From JBBQSF01 sp038214085 (GTDB lineage Bacteria > Bacteroidota > Bacteroidia > Bacteroidales > CG2-30-32-10), in NCBI GenBank assembly GCA_038214085.1, contig JBBQSF010000139.1, forward strand, positions 1 through 7,245: DNA of 7,245 nucleotides. The letters run 5' to 3'. Both the position numbers and the translations under genes were made by a program. Within the stretch, counting starts at the first letter, position 1; every line of letters begins with the position of its first letter. This document shows, piece after piece, positions 1 through 5,768 of this stretch. The notes under the pieces were generated by a model, which had not been told where the DNA came from, made no database searches, and saw only the letters and a list, made by a program, of their open reading frames with translations.

Positions 1-1336
1 TTGAAGTTGTATTGTTAGAAATATTTTGGTTGTTGGTATTTACATTGTTAGTGATTTGATTGGTAGTTACGGCAACAGTTTTTACAGTATCTTTAACATT
101 AGCCTGATTAATAATACTGTTTACTTTTGAAGTGATATCAGTGTATTCATTCTCACCTTTTTTAAGTAAAAGCTTTGCATAGGTATTTGATTTTTTTATT
201 GCTACATAGGACAATGCGGCATCCTCTTGTGTTTCAAAACCCTTAAGGCTCACGCGCCAATTCCCCGAGCTGGTCTGACCTAAAAGCATTGCTTCCGGAA
301 ATCCTTTACCCTTATATTTTTCAATATTATCTTTTGCAAGTTTTTTTGTTTTATAATTTCCCGAAATAATAAAATACTTCTTTTCAGATACTGTATTGGT
401 GTTGGTATTGTTATTTGAATTGGAATTATTTACATTTGTTGTACTGATATTATTTGTTTTTGTTGTATTGTTATTGTTAACCGAATTGCTTTTGGTTTGA
501 ACTGTTTGATTAGAAGAATTTATTTTAGTATTTTCTTTAATTTGTTTTGATGATGAATCTTTAATTTTATTGTTTTTCACATAATACACAGCATTCAGTG
601 AATCCAAATTAGGTTTCACCCAATCAACATACTCTTCTTTTTTTCCGAATTTATAGGTTAAAGTAACCTTTGTATATCCGTAGCGATCATTGTACAAAGA
701 ATTGCCAACGAATGCATCCATGTTGTCAGTATTTGCAAGATGGAGTTGTGTTTCTATACCAATATCAAATTTTTCATCAGCTTTAAATTTAAAACCGATA
801 CCCAATGGCAATGTTAATGTATTTTTTGAAGTGGTTTTACTTCCAATAGAATCATATCCCCAAGAATTAATATAAGCATCTTCATCAATAGATCTCAACT
901 GTGAATTAAAAAACATAATGCCGCCACCAATAAAAGCATAAACATTTATTACCTTAGCATTTCGAGGGTAAAACCCAATGAGATTGTCCAGATTTACCGA
1001 AGCCATAAGATCAACTTCCTTAAAAGTGTTGTTGAAATATTTATTCATGTCCGAATTTGAGCCGGAAAGACCTCCGAGCGTTAGGTTTGCTTTGGCTCCA
1101 AAAATCTGATTAATACTTTTCGCAACTTCAATGGTGAAACCAGTATTTGTTTTGCGGAATTTATCTTCGGGAGAATATTTTATCTGCCTGATATCACCGT
1201 AATATTTTAAAACACCAAAATGCATTCCACCGCTCCATGTGTTATAATTAGAGGTGTTAACAGACTGCGACTTTAATGAAAGCGCTCCGGGAACAAATAA
1301 AATTAAGAAAAATAAAAATCTGAAAGTTGATTTCAT
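1..1336 (-). CDS. Outer-membrane beta-barrel protein with SPOR domain (3' end beyond window)
   Basis: The reading frame is open from the ATG at 1336 to the window edge: 445 codons, no stop. Residues 1-24 form a signal peptide (MKST start, hydrophobic FRFLFFLILFVPGALS core). Residues 30-232 alternate polar and aromatic residues like a small Bacteroidota outer-membrane barrel. They include GVLKYYGDI near 41-49, LPLGIGFKF near 176-185 and a closing strand VTLTYKFG at 224-231. Residues 264-318 are an Asn/Ser/Thr-rich linker. Residues 319-393 fit a SPOR fold: opening strand KYFIISGNYK, the Ala-containing helix KKLAKDNIEKYKGKGFPEA, then NWRVSLKGF and EDAALSYVAIKK. SPOR domains usually bind denuded peptidoglycan glycans, so an outer-membrane-to-wall tether is the inferred role. 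A second Asn/Thr-rich stretch begins at about 424 and runs off the edge, so another C-terminal domain may follow. The gene is divergent from the aminotransferase. The barrel and SPOR assignments rest on motif reading; the exact family name is uncertain. Confidence 0.85.
   Translation of the reverse strand, partial: MKSTFRFLFFLILFVPGALSLKSQSVNTSNYNTWSGGMHFGVLKYYGDIRQIKYSPEDKFRKTNTGFTIEVAKSINQIFGAKANLTLGGLSGSNSDMNKYFNNTFKEVDLMASVNLDNLIGFYPRNAKVINVYAFIGGGIMFFNSQLRSIDEDAYINSWGYDSIGSKTTSKNTLTLPLGIGFKFKADEKFDIGIETQLHLANTDNMDAFVGNSLYNDRYGYTKVTLTYKFGKKEEYVDWVKPNLDSLNAVYYVKNNKIKDSSSKQIKENTKINSSNQTVQTKSNSVNNNNTTKTNNISTTNVNNSNSNNNTNTNTVSEKKYFIISGNYKTKKLAKDNIEKYKGKGFPEAMLLGQTSSGNWRVSLKGFETQEDAALSYVAIKKSNTYAKLLLKKGENEYTDITSKVNSIINQANVKDTVKTVAVTTNQITNNVNTNNQNISNNTTS
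383..547 (-). repeat. Low-complexity Asn/Ser/Thr-rich linker coding region
   Basis: Residues 264-318 of the barrel-SPOR protein are mostly Asn, Thr, Ser and Lys, encoded by runs of AAT, AAC and ACA codons. It separates the barrel from the SPOR domain and is presumably an extended periplasmic tether. A similar stretch starts again at about 67 and continues to base 1, so the SPOR domain lies between two such linkers. The codon repetition could allow length variation between strains. Confidence 0.75.
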
Positions 1337-1354
1337 CAGGAAAATTTACAATTA

Positions 1355-1362
1355 CAAATTTA
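1355..1362 (-). promoter_or_regulatory. Candidate Bacteroidota -7 element for the barrel-SPOR gene
   Basis: Read on the minus strand this is TAAATTTG, an exact match to TAnnTTTG. It ends 18 nt before the ATG at 1336, which gives a very short leader. A -33 TTG is not clear: the nearest candidate is CTG at 1383-1385, 20 nt upstream. An A-tract (T run at 1390-1397 on the plus strand) lies just above that. The motif is short and AT-rich, so chance is a real alternative. Confidence 0.4.
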
Positions 1363-1398
1363 CACAATTTTTAATAACAGTTCAGGTACTTTTTTTTA

Positions 1399-1427
1399 TT
1401 GGGTATTAATTTCAACTGATATTTTTG
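1399..1427 (+). promoter_or_regulatory. Candidate Bacteroidota promoter for the aminotransferase operon
   Basis: TTG at 1399-1401 is followed after 18 nt by TATTTTTG at 1420-1427, an exact TAnnTTTG match. That is close to the -33/-7 layout of the primary sigma factor of Bacteroidota. Transcription would begin at about 1433, leaving a leader of about 20 nt before the ATG at 1456. The leader just before the start is A-rich (AATAAAAAAAC) with no Shine-Dalgarno, as is usual in this phylum. It probably drives the four plus-strand genes. Confidence 0.5.
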
Positions 1428-1455
1428 AAATAATTACTTTAGCAAATAAAAAAAC

Positions 1456-2631
1456 ATGCTCAATAACCGCCAATTGTTTTACTCCTATCTTGCACAAACA
1501 AGTGAAGACCCTGCCGCTATTGAAATTGAACGGGCTGAAGGATTGTTTTTATATGGCCCCGACAAAAAAAGATACATTGATTTAATTGCAGGTATATCTG
1601 TTGCTGGTAGCGGACACCGGCACCAGAAAGTTCTTGAAGCCATAAACAATCAATTGGATAAATATTTACATGTAATGGTTTATGGAGAATTTATCCTGAC
1701 ACCACAGGTTATGCTTGCAGATAAATTAACAAGGCTTTTGCCTGAAAATTTAAACAATGTTTATTTTACAAATTCAGGTGCTGAAGCCGTTGAAGGAGCG
1801 CTGAAACTTGCAAAAAGATTTACCGGTCGTCATGAAATTATTTCATTTAAAAACGCTTACCATGGCAGCACACACGGTGCTTTGAGTGTAACCGGCAACG
1901 AATCGCTCAAACAATCATTCCGCCCGCTTTTGCCTTCAATAAAACATTTAAATTTCAATAATTGTGTCGAACTCGACCAGATCAGCGCAAAAACTGCCTG
2001 TGTTATTGTTGAACCCATTCAGGGGGAAGCAGGATGTATTCCTTCTTCACAAGAATTTATGACAAAATTACGCTCCAGATGCAGCGAAACAGGAACTTTA
2101 CTCATTCTTGATGAAATACAAACTGGGATGGGAAGAACTGGAAAAATGTTTGCATTTGAGCATTATGAAATCATTCCTGATATTTTACTTTTGGCAAAAA
2201 GTCTGGGAGGAGGTTTGCCTTTAGGAGCATTTGTTTCTTCAAAAAAAATCATGCACAGCTTAACAAACAGACCAATACTCGGTCATTTGACTACTTTTGG
2301 CGGCAACCCTGTATCTTGTGCTGCAGCATTGGGAAACCTAGAAGTAATTTCAGAAATAGGACTCATTGATTCTGTTTCAGAAAAAGAAAATTTATTTCGC
2401 GAACAGCTCATACATCCAAAAATTAAATCAATTCACGGCAAAGGTTTGCTTCTTGCAGTAGAGTTTGAGAATTTTCAAACAAACCTTAATGTAATTAAAC
2501 AAAGTGCTGAAAAAGGTCTGCTCAGCGATTGGTTTTTATTTGCAGATAATTGTATGCGAATTGCACCTCCGCTTATCATTACCGATGAAATAATTATAGA
2601 AGCTTGCACAATCATCAAATCTTGTTTGTAA
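1456..2631 (+). CDS. Class III PLP-dependent aminotransferase (acetylornithine/ornithine/GABA aminotransferase type)
   Basis: This 391-residue protein is a full-length fold-type I, class III aminotransferase. Visible motifs, in order, are SGAE at 107-110 (PLP phosphate contact), AYHGST at 134-139 (the aromatic residue stacking on PLP), EPIQGE at 186-191, DEIQTG at 219-224 with Asp219 placed to bind the pyridine nitrogen, AKSLGGG with Lys248 as the Schiff-base lysine, and TTFGGNP at 279-285. RIAPPL at 368-373 near the C terminus is the usual place of a substrate-carboxylate arginine. All key residues are present, so it should be active in the cytoplasm, moving an amino group from an amine or amino acid to 2-oxoglutarate or a similar acceptor. 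The substrate cannot be read from sequence: ArgD-like, ornithine and 4-aminobutyrate enzymes share these motifs, and no arginine biosynthesis gene lies beside it. It is the first gene of the plus-strand set, 18 bp before guanine deaminase. Confidence 0.93.
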   Translation: MLNNRQLFYSYLAQTSEDPAAIEIERAEGLFLYGPDKKRYIDLIAGISVAGSGHRHQKVLEAINNQLDKYLHVMVYGEFILTPQVMLADKLTRLLPENLNNVYFTNSGAEAVEGALKLAKRFTGRHEIISFKNAYHGSTHGALSVTGNESLKQSFRPLLPSIKHLNFNNCVELDQISAKTACVIVEPIQGEAGCIPSSQEFMTKLRSRCSETGTLLILDEIQTGMGRTGKMFAFEHYEIIPDILLLAKSLGGGLPLGAFVSSKKIMHSLTNRPILGHLTTFGGNPVSCAAALGNLEVISEIGLIDSVSEKENLFREQLIHPKIKSIHGKGLLLAVEFENFQTNLNVIKQSAEKGLLSDWFLFADNCMRIAPPLIITDEIIIEACTIIKSCL

Positions 2632-2636
2632 ATTTG
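2604..2636 (+). promoter_or_regulatory. Possible internal promoter overlapping the aminotransferase stop codon
   Basis: TAAATTTG at 2629-2636 matches TAnnTTTG exactly, and its TAA is the aminotransferase stop codon. A TTG at 2604-2606 lies 22 nt upstream, slightly farther than usual. The -7 box ends 13 nt before the guanine deaminase ATG, and a run of ten A (2638-2647) fills most of that gap. The octamer is identical to the one proposed for the divergent barrel-SPOR gene. It could let the last three genes be expressed without the aminotransferase. Chance in AT-rich DNA is plausible. Confidence 0.3.
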
Positions 2637-2649
2637 TAAAAAAAAAATA

Positions 2650-3123
2650 ATGGAACAAAGAAAATTATTCATGGAAGAAGCCATAAAGCTGGCAGTAGAA
2701 AATGTAAAATCTGGAAACGGCGGTCCTTTTGGCGCTATTATCGTTAAGAACGGCGAAATAATTGCCCGCGGTACAAACCTTGTTACTACCGCCAACGACC
2801 CCACAGCACATGCTGAAATAGTTGCCATTCGTGAAGCTTGCAAAAAACTGGATTCATTTCAGCTCGACGATTGCGAAATATATACCAGTTGTGAGCCTTG
2901 CCCCATGTGTCTTGGCGCAATTTACTGGGCACGCCCGAGCAAAATCTTTTTTGCCGCAACAAAAGAAGATGCTGCAAAAGCAGGATTTGATGATTCATTT
3001 ATTTATCAGGAAATTCCTCTTAATATTGAAAACAGAAGCATCCCCACAGAAAATTTAAAACCCGGTTCTTCTGCAGACCCATTTGTTGCATGGAAAACAA
3101 AATCAGATAAAATCGAATATTAA
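2650..3123 (+). CDS. guaD: Guanine deaminase (cytidine-deaminase-fold, GuaD type)
   Basis: This 157-residue protein hydrolyses guanine to xanthine and ammonia, feeding purine salvage or nitrogen scavenging in the cytoplasm. It closely resembles Bacillus subtilis GuaD (156 residues) as I recall it. Shared segments include GGPFGAIIVK at 24-33, NDPTAHAE at 49-56, the run from QLDD (71) through YTSCEPCPMCLGAIYWARP (78-96), and AGFDDSFIY at 111-119. Zinc ligands are His54, Cys84 and Cys87, and Glu56 is the proton shuttle. The protein ends in Glu-Tyr. In the Bacillus enzyme the C-terminal tyrosine comes from the partner subunit of a domain-swapped dimer and closes the active site, so this ending favours GuaD over the tRNA adenosine deaminase TadA, a common mislabel for this family. 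The start is preceded by A-rich sequence with no Shine-Dalgarno. It follows the aminotransferase by 18 bp and precedes the ATPase by 17 bp. Confidence 0.93.
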   Translation: MEQRKLFMEEAIKLAVENVKSGNGGPFGAIIVKNGEIIARGTNLVTTANDPTAHAEIVAIREACKKLDSFQLDDCEIYTSCEPCPMCLGAIYWARPSKIFFAATKEDAAKAGFDDSFIYQEIPLNIENRSIPTENLKPGSSADPFVAWKTKSDKIEY

Positions 3124-3140
3124 CACGCATATTTCTGTTT

Positions 3141-5768
3141 ATGAGCAAAAACGCAGATCCAAATTTCAAAAACTACAAATTCAAGGAGCTTAAAGTTTAC
3201 TGTTCCGATGAATGGCTTGCAAATTCAGAGAAAAAATACAGAAAAGTTTTCGACAAGCAGGAGACTACTTATATACGTTCGGAATTTCAGTTTTTTAATA
3301 AACTTTTCGATGAGGAATCATGGAATGCGAAAATTAATCTAAAAGCCATCGCCCTTGATGGCAAGAATGAAAAGGAATTATGCAACCTTGAAGAAAACAA
3401 GACTATTGATATTGGCGAAAATGTTGTGATTTATCGCGATGGCTGGGGCAATGAAAAACCCGGAAGCTACTGGACTAAGGGAGATTATTTATGGCGTGGC
3501 TTTGTGGACAATGAGCAAATTGGTGAAACTAAATTCCACGTTGAAGATATTGGTTTGGTTACTTCAGAAACGAATCCCTATTTTTCTCTTGAATCCATAA
3601 AACTCTTCAAAGGTCCGTTTGAAATACCCAAGAAAGAAGACCGCAAATACCTTGTGAAATTTAATTCTAACGATACACAATATGTTTGGGCAGAACTTAA
3701 AGTGAAAGTGGCTACAAAAAAAGACTATTTCTACGAAGTGTTTTATAATTTCTACAATAACAAAGGCCAGATGAAAGGATCTACCGACAGTTACGGGTTC
3801 ATGGAGTCGGGTAACGAAAATGAGATATTCAACTTTACGGCCGGCTGGGGAAACGAAAAACCGGGAACATGGAAACCAGACAACTACCGCTTGGATATTA
3901 TTTTTATGGACACACTCATTGCTTCTGTATCTATTGAAGTGGGTGACTCAGAAGTTGAAGGTGTACCTGATTTTCAGAAAAGTATTCCTGCAATAATATT
4001 GGAAAACAAAGCCATAGTTGCTGATCCCGAAGAAACCATTGAACAGGTAATTGCCCGTCTGGATGAGCTCATTGGACTAACAGACATTAAAGTTAAAATT
4101 AAAGAGCATATCAAATATCTTGAATTTGTTAAACTTCGCAAAGAAAAGGGATTTCAAGACAATGATAAAATGAGTTTGCACAGTGTTTTTACTGGAAATC
4201 CAGGAACAGGGAAAACTACTGTTGTAAAATTACTTGGGAAAATATATCAGAAAATGGGGCTGCTTTCAACTGGAAAAGTTTCTGAAGTTGACCGTTCAGA
4301 ACTTGTTGGTGAATTTATAGGCCAAACTGCGCCAAAAGTTAAAGCACTTATTGATGATGCCCGGGGTGGAATTTTGTTTATTGACGAAGCTTATATGCTT
4401 TCTCGTGGCGACAATGATTCAAGAGATTTCGGCAAGGAAGTTATTGAGGTTTTGCTCAAGGAAATGTCCGATGGCAAAGGAGATATTGCAATCATGGTTG
4501 CAGGTTATCCTGCGGAAATGCAGCATTTTATCGACTCAAATCCTGGTTTGCGTTCACGTTTCAATTACTTCTTCCATTTCGAAGATTATCTGCCCGAAGA
4601 ATTACTGCAGATAGCTGATCAGGCTGCTTCTAAGAGAGATCTCACACTAACAGAACCTGCCCACAGTTTAATTTATGAAATGCTGATCGAAGCTTATAGG
4701 AATAGAGATAAAACATTTGGAAATGCCCGTTACGCTTACTCCATAATTGACGAAGCCAAAATAAATCTTGGACTGAGATTAATGAATAATAATGATGTAA
4801 AAAATCTCACCAACGAAATACTTTCTACCATTGACTTGACTGATGTTCAGAAAATTTTTGCTTTAAAACAGAAAAGCAAACTGGCATTAAAAGTTAACGA
4901 AATCCTTTTGAGAGAGGCATTACAAGAGCTTCACTCTTTGGTGGGAATAAAAAACATAAAAGATGATATTACCGAACTTATTAAACTCGTAAGATATTAT
5001 CATGAAATTGGAAAAGATGTTTTAAATAAAGTTTCGCTTCATGCCGTTTTTCAAGGAAATCCGGGAACTGGTAAAACCACTGTTGCACGTATAATCGGAA
5101 GAATATATAAAGCTCTTGGACTGCTGGAACATGGCCACGTTGTGGAATGTGGGCGCGAAGCTCTGGTAGCCGGTTATATCGGACAAACTGCAATAAAAAC
5201 AAAAGCCCTTATTGATCAGGCCAAAGGGGGAATTTTATTTATTGACGAGGCATACGCACTTTCTAATAGTTATGAAAACGATTTTGGCAAAGAAGCTATT
5301 GAGATTCTTTTAAAAAACATGGAAGATATGCGAGGCGTACTTTCCGTGATTGTTGCCGGTTATCCTGAAAATATGGAAAAATTCCTTACTTCAAATCCAG
5401 GATTAAAATCACGATTCGACAGAACATATCAGTTTAGCGATTATTCACCTGAAGAGCTTTATGAAATTGCCCTTACGATGCTTTCTGCAGAAGGACTTTC
5501 ACCTGATGAACAAGCTACAACTCACCTGAATTTATATTTCAGTGAATTATTTAATATCAAAGATAAGTTTTTTGGCAATGCCAGAGCGGTAAGAAATGAT
5601 ATGGCTGAAGTAGTGAAAAACCAAAACCTTAGAATGGCTGCACTTCAACCCGAAACCAGAACTCCTGCAATGATACGGACAGTATATATTGATGATGTAA
5701 AAGAACTTGAAATTGCTACGAACAAACAAGCGCGTGGCAGTGTGGGTTTCAGGTTGGGAGGAAATTGA
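3141..5768 (+). CDS. Tandem CbbX/SpoVK-type AAA+ ATPase with duplicated N-terminal domain
   Basis: This 875-residue soluble protein has no signal peptide or membrane segment. Residues 15-136 and 151-270 are two copies of a domain I do not recognise, each with the signature GWGNEKPG. Two CbbX-type AAA+ modules follow. Module 1 has Walker A GNPGTGKTT at 352-360 (Lys358), pore-loop-like EFIGQTA at 391-397, Walker B ILFIDEA at 411-417, VAGYP at 453-457, arginine-finger segment NPGLRSRF at 467-474 and sensor-2-like FGNAR at 526-530. Module 2 repeats these at 639-647 (Lys645), 678-684, 698-704, 738-742, 752-759 and 811-815. Catalytic residues are intact in both, so both probably hydrolyse ATP. Known relatives include CbbX, which remodels Rubisco, and SpoVK; single-module EccA serves type VII secretion. 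No rubisco or type VII genes are present here, so the substrate is unknown. The N-terminal copies most likely recruit it. The stop codon abuts the TTG start proposed for the CapA-like gene. Confidence 0.92.
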   Translation: MSKNADPNFKNYKFKELKVYCSDEWLANSEKKYRKVFDKQETTYIRSEFQFFNKLFDEESWNAKINLKAIALDGKNEKELCNLEENKTIDIGENVVIYRDGWGNEKPGSYWTKGDYLWRGFVDNEQIGETKFHVEDIGLVTSETNPYFSLESIKLFKGPFEIPKKEDRKYLVKFNSNDTQYVWAELKVKVATKKDYFYEVFYNFYNNKGQMKGSTDSYGFMESGNENEIFNFTAGWGNEKPGTWKPDNYRLDIIFMDTLIASVSIEVGDSEVEGVPDFQKSIPAIILENKAIVADPEETIEQVIARLDELIGLTDIKVKIKEHIKYLEFVKLRKEKGFQDNDKMSLHSVFTGNPGTGKTTVVKLLGKIYQKMGLLSTGKVSEVDRSELVGEFIGQTAPKVKALIDDARGGILFIDEAYMLSRGDNDSRDFGKEVIEVLLKEMSDGKGDIAIMVAGYPAEMQHFIDSNPGLRSRFNYFFHFEDYLPEELLQIADQAASKRDLTLTEPAHSLIYEMLIEAYRNRDKTFGNARYAYSIIDEAKINLGLRLMNNNDVKNLTNEILSTIDLTDVQKIFALKQKSKLALKVNEILLREALQELHSLVGIKNIKDDITELIKLVRYYHEIGKDVLNKVSLHAVFQGNPGTGKTTVARIIGRIYKALGLLEHGHVVECGREALVAGYIGQTAIKTKALIDQAKGGILFIDEAYALSNSYENDFGKEAIEILLKNMEDMRGVLSVIVAGYPENMEKFLTSNPGLKSRFDRTYQFSDYSPEELYEIALTMLSAEGLSPDEQATTHLNLYFSELFNIKDKFFGNARAVRNDMAEVVKNQNLRMAALQPETRTPAMIRTVYIDDVKELEIATNKQARGSVGFRLGGN
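3183..3548 (+). repeat. N-terminal domain copy A of the tandem ATPase
   Basis: Residues 15-136 of the ATPase. They pair with copy B in order: LKVY with IKLF, TTYIRSEFQF with TQYVWAELKV, and DGWGNEKPGSYW with AGWGNEKPGTWK, followed by a strand ending in HVED or EVGD. The alternating hydrophobic pattern suggests a beta-rich fold, possibly a beta-sandwich (inference). Both copies keep the octet GWGNEKPG, although most other positions have diverged. Confidence 0.65.
3591..3950 (+). repeat. N-terminal domain copy B of the tandem ATPase
   Basis: Residues 151-270 of the ATPase form the second copy of the unrecognised domain, with GWGNEKPG at 235-242. At DNA level only the stretch around this octet is still visibly similar to copy A, so the duplication is old. 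About 30 residues separate it from the start of the first AAA+ module. Confidence 0.65.
5757..5761 (+). promoter_or_regulatory. Shine-Dalgarno-like GGAGG before the CapA-like gene
   Basis: GGAGG sits 7 nt before the TTG at 5769 and 22 nt before the ATG at 5784. It is the only good Shine-Dalgarno at a start in this window and favours the TTG. Two cautions apply: it also encodes the Gly-Gly near the ATPase C terminus, and Bacteroidota generally make little use of Shine-Dalgarno pairing. Confidence 0.35.

Noticed and set aside
383..547. A CRISPR array or tandem DNA repeat
   Set aside because: The repetition comes from Asn, Thr and Ser codons in an open reading frame; there are no regular repeat and spacer units.
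690..875. Plus-strand reading frame of 61 codons
   Set aside because: It lies wholly antisense to the barrel coding region (1-1336, minus), which has the signal peptide and barrel pattern; this frame has no recognisable domain.
2475..2843. Minus-strand reading frame of 122 codons
   Set aside because: It runs antisense across the end of the aminotransferase and the start of guanine deaminase, both with clear catalytic motifs. No family resemblance is visible.
2822..3058. Plus-strand frame of 78 codons inside guanine deaminase, and an opposing minus-strand frame at 2786-2998
   Set aside because: Both overlap the conserved zinc-binding region of guanine deaminase in other frames and show no pattern of their own.
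2650..3123. tRNA adenosine deaminase (TadA) as the identity of the deaminase
   Set aside because: HAE and PCxxC are shared with TadA, but the FDDSF segment and C-terminal Glu-Tyr match guanine deaminase better.
4351..4614. Alternative-frame ORF within the ATPase, and minus-strand ORFs at 4981-5202 and 5547-5729
   Set aside because: All overlap conserved AAA+ motifs of the 875-residue protein and look like shadows of it.
3141..5768. Rubisco activase (CbbX) function for the ATPase
   Set aside because: It shares the AAA+ type but has two modules and a duplicated N-terminal domain, and no rubisco or Calvin cycle gene is nearby.
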